Below are positions 8,479-16,001 of a stretch of 31,790 nucleotides of DNA, piece by piece. The position numbers were made by a program, and so were the translations under genes. The notes under the pieces were generated by a model. That model did no database searches. It saw only the letters and a list, made by a program, of their open reading frames with translations, and was not told where the DNA came from. Source of the stretch: an uncultured Paenibacillaceae bacterium (GTDB lineage Bacteria > Bacillota > Bacilli > Aneurinibacillales > Aneurinibacillaceae); the NCBI GenBank assembly GCA_937874515.1, contig CALNBV010000267.1:1-31790 (forward strand). The letters run 5' to 3'. Each line of letters opens with the position of its first letter. The stretch's first letter is position 1.

Positions 8479-8724
8479 TTATAGTGGAGCATAACGGACA
8501 ACCACATGGTCCATAGGTGCTAACCCAACTTCATTAACCTTTACATCTCCAGGAAATACTTCTCCTTTAATCAATACTTCAAATGGCCGATCCTGTTTTG
8601 CAACTCTTCGGTCAACAGAATGATAAGCCAATTTTTCAGCAAGTTGATTTAATGTATCCTCTTGTCCAACCACAAATAACTGTGCGACAAAATCCCCTTC
8701 AAACAACCCAGATAACGGTATCAT
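8479..8724 (-). CDS. tmoB: Toluene-monooxygenase-type hydroxylase gamma subunit
   Basis: Small ubiquitin-fold gamma subunit of the hydroxylase, 81 residues against about 84 in T4MO. The matching stretch is FEGDFVAQLFVVGQEDTLNQLAEKLAYHSVDRRVA, then LFPGD-like and GLAPMD...V.Y. ATG at 8724 is preceded by AGGGGGG. It starts 21 nt after the tmoA stop and belongs to the same operon. Confidence 0.9.
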   Translation of the reverse strand: MIPLSGLFEGDFVAQLFVVGQEDTLNQLAEKLAYHSVDRRVAKQDRPFEVLIKGEVFPGDVKVNEVGLAPMDHVVVRYAPL

Positions 8725-8745
8725 TACTAACCCCCCTAAAAATTA

Positions 8746-10242
8746 TTAAATAACGAGATTTTTATCCTTATTGTATTGTAAAGCCCAGGCTCCATTTTCA
8801 GGATCATAGCCCATTTCATGTTCAGATAGACTCATATAATTTAATAAACCGGGTACTGTTGGCGGTTGAACTTCTCCGGCAAGGAAACGATCAACAATGG
8901 TTTTTTGACCTGCATAGCGTTGTGGATTCCGTTCAAAAATCCATTGACAAGGATCAGAACAAAAATGTTTTTTCTGTCCTTCATAAGTTATTGTTTTAAC
9001 CTCTACTTTTCCTGTTTTTGCATCTGGTATGCAAATAGGCAAATTACAGCAAGAACATAAAACTGGGAGTGTCTCAGGTAACGTTTTTTCAACGGCCCCA
9101 TTTTGATAATTCTGAATAATAGTATCCCAATAAGGACCATAATTTTCTTCCCAATCAGGGTATTTTTCTGATAACCATTGACGCTCTTCAATGCCCATGC
9201 CAGCAACAGGTTTCCACCAAACCGTTGGTCTCCAGAAATAAATCCCCATTTGGAGAGAATGGCTAATATGATCTTGTTCGTACATAAATTGATCCCAAAA
9301 CCATGGTTTATCCAAACCAACAGATTCAATGTTTTGCATAAACTGGTTAATAATCCACTCATCCATAAATTCCTTAAAGGACATGGAGCGATGTTTTAAA
9401 GGTGAATAGTAATCCATACTGATTCCCGTCATAACACCGAAAAGTCTCCATGCTTTCCAAAACATTCTGTCAACAATTTCCTGTGCCTTTTCCTTATCGT
9501 GTTTCATCATCACCTGGAGTGTTGCTTCACCGATTTGAGCGTGTCTTGATTCATCCGTTTGAATACTTGAGATTAAACTGGAAAAGTTATAATCTCCCAC
9601 ATTCATGGCATCGGCAGCCATTCCTAAAAATTGCAGGTTTGTGAATCCGGTTTCAAAAGCATAGGGTAAACCAACAGCTACATCAATTGCATTGGTTGCC
9701 GAAAACATATCGTCAAACGTTGCACGAGCTGCAACGGAAACCCACTCTTCGGTATGCATCGCTTTATGGGCCCAATCGAATTGAATATCCTCTCTGACCA
9801 ACTCATGGGGAAAATACAATTGCATCTGCCCATGGCGAACCTCATCTAATGAACCAAAGACTGCAGTATTTCTCCATGCACTATCTAAACCAAAACGGGC
9901 CATGCGAGCTTCAGCAATTCCTGCATGCCATTCCAGTACAGCAAGGGCTCCATAATGCATTTTTAAAATATTGTTCCAGCCATCGCCTAACTTATTTGTA
10001 ATTTTCGCTTTGGATAATGCGCTTTTAACCGCATATGCTCCACCGTCTTTATCACGTTGGATATCTACATACTCCCTGTAAGTCATCTTGTAAGGCTCGT
10101 CCCACTCTTCCCACGCCTCAATGGGAACCTGAGTTTCACCCACGATTTCTTTTGGAAAAACCTCTTCGTGTGATACGTAGGAGAAAGTCCAATTTACTTT
10201 TTGTGCAATATGATACCAATCTTCCCTTTTTAACTTTGGCAC
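8746..10242 (-). CDS. tmoA: Toluene-monooxygenase-type hydroxylase alpha (catalytic diiron) subunit
   Basis: Soluble diiron monooxygenase alpha subunit, 498 residues, with a start-to-active-site register identical to T4MO. Iron ligands are E104, E134, H137 (DEVRH), E197, E231 and H234 (DESRH). Active-site T201, F205 and Q228 are also kept. Position 100 is Leu (Ile in T4MO) and position 103 is Leu (Gly in T4MO), both facing the substrate pocket; A107 is retained. The C-terminus (396-432) carries a Cys-rich YHS-like segment (C396, C398, C399, C404, H427, C428, C432), which T4MO lacks. Start is GTG 10242 with AGGGGGG about 10 nt upstream. The substrate is unknown; benzene, toluene or an alicyclic are candidates. 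Confidence 0.93.
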   Translation of the reverse strand: MPKLKREDWYHIAQKVNWTFSYVSHEEVFPKEIVGETQVPIEAWEEWDEPYKMTYREYVDIQRDKDGGAYAVKSALSKAKITNKLGDGWNNILKMHYGALAVLEWHAGIAEARMARFGLDSAWRNTAVFGSLDEVRHGQMQLYFPHELVREDIQFDWAHKAMHTEEWVSVAARATFDDMFSATNAIDVAVGLPYAFETGFTNLQFLGMAADAMNVGDYNFSSLISSIQTDESRHAQIGEATLQVMMKHDKEKAQEIVDRMFWKAWRLFGVMTGISMDYYSPLKHRSMSFKEFMDEWIINQFMQNIESVGLDKPWFWDQFMYEQDHISHSLQMGIYFWRPTVWWKPVAGMGIEERQWLSEKYPDWEENYGPYWDTIIQNYQNGAVEKTLPETLPVLCSCCNLPICIPDAKTGKVEVKTITYEGQKKHFCSDPCQWIFERNPQRYAGQKTIVDRFLAGEVQPPTVPGLLNYMSLSEHEMGYDPENGAWALQYNKDKNLVI

Positions 10243-10335
10243 TTGTATGATACCCCCCTAATATAAAGTGAATAGTGATTTGTTTATACTTAATATGGTA
10301 AACGATTTCACAAAGGAAAATAACGCCAAAAAGTG

Positions 10336-10356
10336 CTGATATTAATTAATTTTCAG
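10336..10356. promoter_or_regulatory. Near-palindrome upstream of tmoA, candidate operator
   Basis: CTGA-N13-TCAG flanks an AT-rich centre (ATTAATTAAT). The 21-bp stretch is nearly identical to its own reverse complement and lies about 95 bp upstream of the tmoA start, between the upstream terminator and tmoA. A weaker inverted repeat (GTTTA-N12-TAAAC, about 10282-10303) lies closer to the gene. I found no -24/-12 element here and no convincing -35/-10 pair. A site for the PucR-type regulator is a guess from position. Confidence 0.35.
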
Positions 10357-10380
10357 ACTATTTTGACAGTTGCGTTTTCC

Positions 10381-10424
10381 AAAAAATGATAAAAACCTCC
10401 CCATTTATTAAAAATGAAGAGGTT
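10381..10424 (-). terminator. Terminator at the end of the cyclohexanecarboxylate operon
   Basis: On the minus strand a 13-bp stem (AACCTCTTCATTT with AAATGGGGAGGTT, two G-U pairs) and a 5-nt loop are followed by TTTTATCATTTTTT. It begins 5 nt after the SDR stop and insulates the tmo operon from the upstream operon. Confidence 0.88.
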
Positions 10425-10429
10425 CTCCT

Positions 10430-11184
10430 TTATCCCAGCATACTGTGACCACCGTTCACAGAGATCACCTGTCCTGTAATCCAATCGGTCCCTTCAGATA
10501 ATAGGAAGACAATGATTCCTGTGACATCATCCACTTTCCCCAAGCGGCCTAAAGGGTATTGTTTCACAATTTTATTCATTGTGGCTTCATTGAAATTCAA
10601 TGTACCCTGGTCAATAAGACCAAGAGACACTGTGTTACATTGTATATTGTGTCTGCCCACATCCTGGGCCAATGATTTTAAGAAACTAATAGCGCCATTT
10701 CGTGCAGCGGCAGAAACGATGAGATGTTTATTACCGTCCTGGCTGAATCACCTATAATATTGATAAATTTGCCCTGGTTGTTTTCTATCATCTCTGGCAT
10801 AAAAGTATACACCAGATTCATTACACCGTAAAAACATACATCTACTTCCCGTTTCCACTCTTCTGGTTCGTACTTAAAGAAGGATTTCATCTGAGTCCAG
10901 CCTGCATTGTTAATAATGCAATGGATTTCCCCCAGGTCCTGTTCAATAGTCTCTTTCATCACCTGCACATCTTCCAACCTGGCAAGATCCCCTTTTACAA
11001 GACTCACCTTAACGCCGAAATCACTAAGTTCCTTTGCCGTTCTTCTCGCTGCCTCTTCTGATTCCAGGTAGTGCAAGGCAATGTTGGCCCCTTCACTGGC
11101 AACAGCCATAGCGATTCCCCGGCCAATCCCCTTTGCCCCACCTGTAATCAACACATTTTTCCCATGCAAAACCCTCATCCTCAT
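10430..11184 (-). pseudogene. Short-chain dehydrogenase/reductase, frameshifted and lacking the catalytic Tyr/Lys
   Basis: Two reading frames together make one SDR of about 251 residues: 11184 to about 10760 gives the N-terminal Rossmann part (TGGAKGIGRG, INNAG), and the second frame gives the C-terminal part (LAQDVGRHNIQ to SVNGGHSM). The break is in or near AGGACGG around 10738-10742. One extra G there would restore DSARDGNKHLIVSAAARNG. Even so, the YxxxK site reads VSAAA, so the catalytic Tyr and Lys are both absent. It is the last gene of the operon, 2 nt after the enoyl-CoA hydratase. It may be a decayed paralogue of the intact BadH-like gene upstream, a non-enzymatic SDR, or partly a sequencing error. 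Confidence 0.8.
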
Positions 11185-11186
11185 TT

Positions 11187-11966
11187 TTAATTTCCTGTGA
11201 ATGAGGCTTGTCTTTTTTCTAGAAAAGCCTTTGTTCCTTCTACCTTATCATTAGTTCCATATAATACAGCCTGGGCCAGGTTTTCAATTAGCAGGCCTGT
11301 ATCTAGATCTACATCAAATCCCCGATTCACGACCAGCTTGGCCATTTGCACGGCAAGAGGCCCCTTGGCTGCAATTCGATTCCCTTTTTCTAGTACTACA
11401 TCCATTAACTCTGGCAAAGGTACCACATCAGAAACTAAACCCATTTCTTTCGCCTCACTGGCGGAGATAAATTCCCCTGTCAAAATCATATGTAAGGCTC
11501 TGCCTTTGCCAATGATTCTCGCCAAACGTTGGGTTCCTCCTGCCCCTGGAATCACCGATAAATTTAATTCTGGCAATCCGATTTTTGCATTCTCCGAAGC
11601 CACCCGGATATCACAAGAAACAGCCAATTCACAACCGCCACCCAGGGCAAAACCATTGATCGCTGCAATAGTCGCCTTTTTGCAATTTTCTACCCGGCGA
11701 TATACGTCAGACATACTGCCATGGGTAAAAGCATCCATAGATGTCCGTTCAGTCAGCTGGTTAATATCCGCTCCAGCAGCAAAGGCTTTATCTCCTGTAC
11801 CTGTAAATACAATCACATGAATTTCTCGATTATTTTCGTACTCTTCTAAAGCAGACAACAGTTCCTTCACCGTTTGCCCGTTCAACGCATTGCGCACCTC
11901 TGGACGGTTGATTTTAATCATGCCAATCCCATCTCTTTGTTCAAGCAATAGATTGTGATAGATCAT
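11187..11966 (-). CDS. Enoyl-CoA hydratase, probably cyclohex-1-ene-carboxyl-CoA hydratase (BadK-like)
   Basis: Crotonase-fold hydratase of 259 residues. Both catalytic glutamates are present, E113 (GGGCELA) and E133 (GLPELNL), with the oxyanion-hole stretch AAGADI at 63-68 and GAGGTQRLAR at 141-150. In this operon it would add water to cyclohex-1-ene-1-carboxyl-CoA, and may also serve crotonyl-CoA or 2-enoyl-pimeloyl-CoA. ATG at 11966 is preceded by GGGAGGAGG at 7 nt. Residue identities fit ordinary short-chain hydratases equally well, so BadK is assigned from context. Confidence 0.88.
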   Translation of the reverse strand: MIYHNLLLEQRDGIGMIKINRPEVRNALNGQTVKELLSALEEYENNREIHVIVFTGTGDKAFAAGADINQLTERTSMDAFTHGSMSDVYRRVENCKKATIAAINGFALGGGCELAVSCDIRVASENAKIGLPELNLSVIPGAGGTQRLARIIGKGRALHMILTGEFISASEAKEMGLVSDVVPLPELMDVVLEKGNRIAAKGPLAVQMAKLVVNRGFDVDLDTGLLIENLAQAVLYGTNDKVEGTKAFLEKRQASFTGN

Positions 11967-11983
11967 ACTAGTTCCCTCCTCCC

Positions 11984-13135
11984 TTAGGCATATTTCTTAT
12001 GCAATTGTGCCGCAATAATGTTCTTTTGGATTTCTGACGTCCCTTCATAAATTCTCGTAATCCGGGCATCACGATAAAAGCGTTCAATAGGATATTCGGA
12101 AATATAGCCAATCCCCCCATGAATTTGCACCGCTTTATCCGCCACACGATTATAGGTTTCAGAACCTAGCAATTTAACCATGGCCGCTTCTTTAATGACA
12201 TTCATCTTTTGGTCTACCATCCAGGCCACACGGTAGGTCATAGAACGAAGGGCTTCTGTCTCCATGGCCATTTCCGCTAAATAATGCTGAATGATTTGTT
12301 GTTCGAAAATGGGTTTGCCAAACTGGATACGCATATGGGCAAAATCAAGAGACATTTCCAGCAATTTATCGCAAGAGCCTAGATTGCGGGCTGCCATGCC
12401 GGCTCGGCCATTTGCTAAAATTTTCAACGCATTGGTATACCCTTGCCCTTCTGCACCCAATAGGTTTTCTGCAGGCACTTCACAATCTTCAAAGAAAATT
12501 TCTGCAGAATGGGAACCGTGTAGACCCATTTTCTTTTCCTTTTTCCCTAACACAAATCCAGGGGTATTTTTATCAACAATAAAGGAAGTGATGCCTTTTG
12601 GTCCCTTGGAGGGATCCGTCACTGCCATTACTGTAAATACATCGGCAATCAATGCATTCGTAATATAATGTTTGCTGCCATTCAGGATGTATTTATCCCC
12701 CTTTTTCACAGCTGTAGTTTTTAAATTATAGGCATGGGATCCTGCACTAGGCTCTGTTAGGGCAAAGGCACCAATTCTCTCCCCTGTTGCCATGTCCGGC
12801 AAGTATTTACGCTTTTGTTCTTCATTGCCCAATTCCACAATGCCTACACTGCCAATGCCCACATGGCCGCCAATTACTGTTGTATATCCGTTATGGGTTC
12901 TACCCAATTCTTCAGAAACGGCCACTTTGCCAATCATGCCAATTCCCAATCCCCCATACTCTTCAGGAATACTCAGGGCAAACAGCCCCATTTCCTTTGA
13001 TTGTTCTATAATTTCTTGGGGAATTTGATCTGTTTCTTCAATTTCCATAGAACGTGGATCCACTTCGTTATCAATAAAATCACGAACCCCTAATTTCAAA
13101 TCCTGAATATCTTTTGGCAATTCAAAATTCATCAT
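11984..13135 (-). CDS. Acyl-CoA dehydrogenase, short-chain type
   Basis: FAD enzyme introducing the alpha-beta double bond in an acyl-CoA, passing electrons to ETF. It has 383 residues. FAD and substrate motifs FALTEPSAGS (124-133) and YITN (157-160) are present. The catalytic Glu is E364 in RIYEGTSEIQ, the classical short-chain position. In this operon it could act on pimeloyl-CoA or the shorter intermediates after ring opening, because the AliB-like enzyme covers the ring. ATG at 13135 (a second ATG follows) has an AGAAGGG-rich leader. ETF genes are not in the window. Confidence 0.9.
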   Translation of the reverse strand: MMNFELPKDIQDLKLGVRDFIDNEVDPRSMEIEETDQIPQEIIEQSKEMGLFALSIPEEYGGLGIGMIGKVAVSEELGRTHNGYTTVIGGHVGIGSVGIVELGNEEQKRKYLPDMATGERIGAFALTEPSAGSHAYNLKTTAVKKGDKYILNGSKHYITNALIADVFTVMAVTDPSKGPKGITSFIVDKNTPGFVLGKKEKKMGLHGSHSAEIFFEDCEVPAENLLGAEGQGYTNALKILANGRAGMAARNLGSCDKLLEMSLDFAHMRIQFGKPIFEQQIIQHYLAEMAMETEALRSMTYRVAWMVDQKMNVIKEAAMVKLLGSETYNRVADKAVQIHGGIGYISEYPIERFYRDARITRIYEGTSEIQKNIIAAQLHKKYA

Positions 13136-13149
13136 GTACCCCTTCCCTT

Positions 13150-13998
13150 CTACTGGTATTTATAAAACCCCTGGCCTGATTTCCGCCCTAATCGCCCTGC
13201 TTTCACATATTTCACAAGGACAGGAGATGGACGATATTTTTCACCCAGACTCTGGTACAGATATTCCATATTCCGCAAGCGGCTATCTAACCCAACAAGG
13301 TCTGCCATTTCTAAAGGACCCATAGGGTGATTCAAGCCAAGTTTAATGGCTTTATCAATGTCTTCTGCAGAAGCTACCCCTTCCATCAGCATGTTCATAG
13401 CTTCATTTCCAATGATGCAATTCATGCGACTGGTGACAAATCCAGGGAACTCATTCACTTCTACTGTTTCTTTCCCCATGTTTTCAGAAACTGATCTAAC
13501 AATTTCCATGGTTGCATCGGATGTATCCAGACCCCGAATAATCTCGATTAATTTCATGCGATGGACCGGGTTGAAGAAGTGCATGGCAATCACTTGGTCT
13601 GGCCTTTTTGTTGTCGCTCCAATTTCCGTCGGGCTCATGGTGGATGTATTGGTTGCCAGAATAGCATGGGCGGGTGCCCACTCATCTGCCTGTTTAAATA
13701 CATCAATTTTTAATTCCATAATTTCCAAAATAGCTTCAACCATTAAATCCGTGTTCTTTACGGCTTCTTCTAGACTCGTCGTATAGGTTAGATTTTCACG
13801 AACTAACTCTCCTTGTTCCTGTTGAATGTATCCTTTTTCAAGGCTTGTTTTTAAAAGGGTTTCAATATAATCTCTTGCCTTGGCAATGGCCTGTTCCGAA
13901 ATATCCTGCAAAGCCACTTGATATCCTGACAATGCAGCCGTGTAAGCAATGCCACGGCCCATAGTTCCACTGCCGATGACAGCAATATGTTTAACCAC
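13150..13998 (-). CDS. hbd: 3-hydroxyacyl-CoA dehydrogenase (3-hydroxybutyryl-CoA dehydrogenase type)
   Basis: NAD(P)-dependent oxidation of 3-hydroxyacyl-CoA to 3-ketoacyl-CoA. It has 282 residues, standard for the short Hbd/PaaH class. The N-terminal dinucleotide motif is GSGTMGRG (9-16). Catalytic residues are S119 (NTSTMS), H140 (MHFFNPVH) and E152. The C-terminal helical domain has GLNHPMGPLEMADLVGLD. Start is GTG 13998 preceded by AGGGGAT. In the proposed pathway it can act twice, on 3-hydroxypimeloyl-CoA and on 3-hydroxybutyryl-CoA made from crotonyl-CoA. Confidence 0.93.
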   Translation of the reverse strand: MVKHIAVIGSGTMGRGIAYTAALSGYQVALQDISEQAIAKARDYIETLLKTSLEKGYIQQEQGELVRENLTYTTSLEEAVKNTDLMVEAILEIMELKIDVFKQADEWAPAHAILATNTSTMSPTEIGATTKRPDQVIAMHFFNPVHRMKLIEIIRGLDTSDATMEIVRSVSENMGKETVEVNEFPGFVTSRMNCIIGNEAMNMLMEGVASAEDIDKAIKLGLNHPMGPLEMADLVGLDSRLRNMEYLYQSLGEKYRPSPVLVKYVKAGRLGRKSGQGFYKYQ

Positions 13999-14016
13999 TT
14001 GATCACATCCCCTATC

Positions 14017-15210
14017 TTAAACCTGGCAATTTTCCACAATGGTTGTAATCCCCTGACCGCCGCCAATACACAAGGTCACCAGACCGTATTTCTCCCCTCG
14101 CCTTTCCATCTCCCGAATCAGCTTGGTCATGAGAATGGATCCCGTTGCACCTAAAGGATGGCCCATGGCGATGGCTCCCCCATTGACATTCACCTTGTTT
14201 AAATCAAGATTTAATTCTTTAATGACTGCTAGAGATTGGGCGGCAAAAGCTTCATTTAACTCAATGAGCCCGATTTGCTCCAGAGTTAATCCTGCCCGCT
14301 TTAATGCTAATTGAGTTGCAGGAACAGGACCAATTCCCATCAATTCTGGAGAAACCCCTGATGCAGCCTGGGCAATGATTCTCACCTTTGGTGTAAGGCC
14401 GTATTTTTCCAAAGAATCCTCTGACATGAGCATGACCACAGATGCACCATCATTCCGGCCACTGCTGTTTCCAGCAGTGACCGTACCATTTTCTTTAAAC
14501 ACCGGTTTTAAAGCACTCAACTTCTCCAAAGAGGTCAACCGGGGGTGTTCATCAATTGTGAAAATATTCGAACTCTTTTGGGTACGAATTTCGTAGGGAA
14601 CAATTTGCTCTGTAAAGTTGCCTTGTTTTATGGCCTGGCTAACCAGCTCCTGGCTCCGCATAGCAAATTCATCTTGCTCTTCTCGAGAAATACCATACTT
14701 CTCTGCTAAATTCTCCGCTGTCAATCCCATGGTTAACTCTCCATATTTCTCATAAGGTTGGGATCGAACCTGGCTTTCTGTATTGGAATCTAATAGCTGG
14801 GTATTCCCTGTCCCTAAACCGTAGCGGGCATTACGTATATAAAAGGGAGCCTGGCTCATAGATTCTGCTCCACCGGCAATGATCACATCTCCCATGCCAC
14901 ACATAATTTGTTGAGCTCCATTATTAATGGCCTGCAACGCTGAACCACATTGCCTGTGTACCGTGTAGGCAGGAACTTCTACAGGAAGCCCGGCACGCAA
15001 CAAGGCGACACGAGCAAGGTTAGGAGCATCTGAACTTTGTTTCGTTTGCCCTAGAATGACTTCATCCACATCATTTCTGGAAATTCCGATTCTGGCCATG
15101 ATTTCTTCAATAACTTTTGCCCCCAGGAAATCCACAGGGACATCTTTTAATGAACCTCCCAATTTCCCAATGGCCGTGCGAACCGATTCTACAATATATA
15201 CATTTTTCAT
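14017..15210 (-). CDS. Acetyl-CoA acyltransferase (thiolase)
   Basis: Degradative thiolase cleaving 3-ketoacyl-CoA with CoA to acetyl-CoA and a shortened acyl-CoA. It has 397 residues. The nucleophile is C88 (HRQCGSALQ); H351 (MGHPLGATG) and C381 (LCIGGGQG) complete the site. ATG at 15210 has AGGAGG 6 nt upstream. It could release glutaryl-CoA from 3-ketopimeloyl-CoA and later split acetoacetyl-CoA. Chain-length preference cannot be read from the sequence. Confidence 0.93.
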   Translation of the reverse strand: MKNVYIVESVRTAIGKLGGSLKDVPVDFLGAKVIEEIMARIGISRNDVDEVILGQTKQSSDAPNLARVALLRAGLPVEVPAYTVHRQCGSALQAINNGAQQIMCGMGDVIIAGGAESMSQAPFYIRNARYGLGTGNTQLLDSNTESQVRSQPYEKYGELTMGLTAENLAEKYGISREEQDEFAMRSQELVSQAIKQGNFTEQIVPYEIRTQKSSNIFTIDEHPRLTSLEKLSALKPVFKENGTVTAGNSSGRNDGASVVMLMSEDSLEKYGLTPKVRIIAQAASGVSPELMGIGPVPATQLALKRAGLTLEQIGLIELNEAFAAQSLAVIKELNLDLNKVNVNGGAIAMGHPLGATGSILMTKLIREMERRGEKYGLVTLCIGGGQGITTIVENCQV

Positions 15211-15220
15211 GGTCTGCCTC

Positions 15221-15967
15221 CTATACCATTGCTAATCCACCATTCACAGAAAGGGTTTGCCCAGTTACATATTCCGCTTCCTCGGAAGCTAAGTAAGCAA
15301 CAGCATTAGCAATATCCCTTGGTTGAGCTAAACGGCGAAATGGAATGGCTTTTTCCAAAGCAGTGGCAATCCCTTGATTATATGATCCAATTTCCTGGAA
15401 TAATGGGGTATCCACTGGTCCCGGAGAAACGCAATTCACATTGATTTTATAGCGGGCCATTTCACGGGCGATGGTCTTGGTAAAGGCAATGACCCCACCT
15501 TTCGCTGCGGAGTATACCGCCTCCCCACTGGAACCCACTCTTCCAGAATCAGAAGCAACGTTAATTACTTTTCCACTGCCGTTTTCAATCATCAGTGGCA
15601 AAATTTCTTTGCATGTATGGATTTGTCCCATTAAATTAATATCCATAATCGCTTTCCATGTGCCAGGTTCACTTTTTAAGAAAGGTTCAACCTTGTCCCA
15701 TCCTGCATTATTCACTAACACATCGATTGATCCATAGTGAGCCATGGATGTCTCCGCCGCTTCTTGCACACTTTCCAATTTGGTTACATCACAAAATACG
15801 GCCTGGGCTTCTCCACCCTCTGCTTTGATAAGAGAAACTGTTTCTTGTGCGTTCTCCATGTTTACATCTGTAACAATGATTTTCATCGATTTTGCCGCCA
15901 GGGTCATGGCAATCTCTCTTCCAATCCCTCTTCCTGCACCCGTAATAAAGGCAACTCGTTGCTTCAT
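15221..15967 (-). CDS. badH: 2-hydroxycyclohexanecarboxyl-CoA dehydrogenase (BadH-like SDR)
   Basis: Classical SDR expected to oxidise 2-hydroxycyclohexanecarboxyl-CoA to the 2-keto compound with NAD. Start is ATG 15967, with GGAGG 7 nt upstream; the in-frame ATG at 15973 abuts that site. It has 248 residues: TGAGRGIG (9-16), NNAG (86-89), and catalytic S139, Y152, K156 (ASDSGRVGSSGEAVYSAAK). The DSGRVGSSGEAVYSAAKGG stretch and the NNAGWD and EPG.W motifs closely resemble R. palustris BadH as I recall it. It lies 34 nt from the ligase gene and 10 nt from the thiolase gene. The adjacent BadI-like hydrolase makes this assignment better than a generic 3-ketoacyl reductase. Confidence 0.85.
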   Translation of the reverse strand: MKQRVAFITGAGRGIGREIAMTLAAKSMKIIVTDVNMENAQETVSLIKAEGGEAQAVFCDVTKLESVQEAAETSMAHYGSIDVLVNNAGWDKVEPFLKSEPGTWKAIMDINLMGQIHTCKEILPLMIENGSGKVINVASDSGRVGSSGEAVYSAAKGGVIAFTKTIAREMARYKINVNCVSPGPVDTPLFQEIGSYNQGIATALEKAIPFRRLAQPRDIANAVAYLASEEAEYVTGQTLSVNGGLAMV

Positions 15968-16001
15968 TTTCATTCCTCCATTTCATATTTTAAAAACCTT
16001 T

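Noticed and set aside
10300..10325. Sigma-54 promoter for tmoA from a TTGGCG stretch
   Set aside because: The GG doublet is not followed by GC at 10 bp, so the -12 element is missing.
10430..10672. Separate 80-aa gene with SDR C-terminal sequence
   Set aside because: It continues the 10678-11184 reading in another frame; together they form one frameshifted SDR, and no ribosome binding site precedes the fragment.
11197..11820. 207-codon plus-strand open frame
   Set aside because: It lies antisense to the enoyl-CoA hydratase gene, which has intact catalytic motifs; no family features or ribosome binding site.
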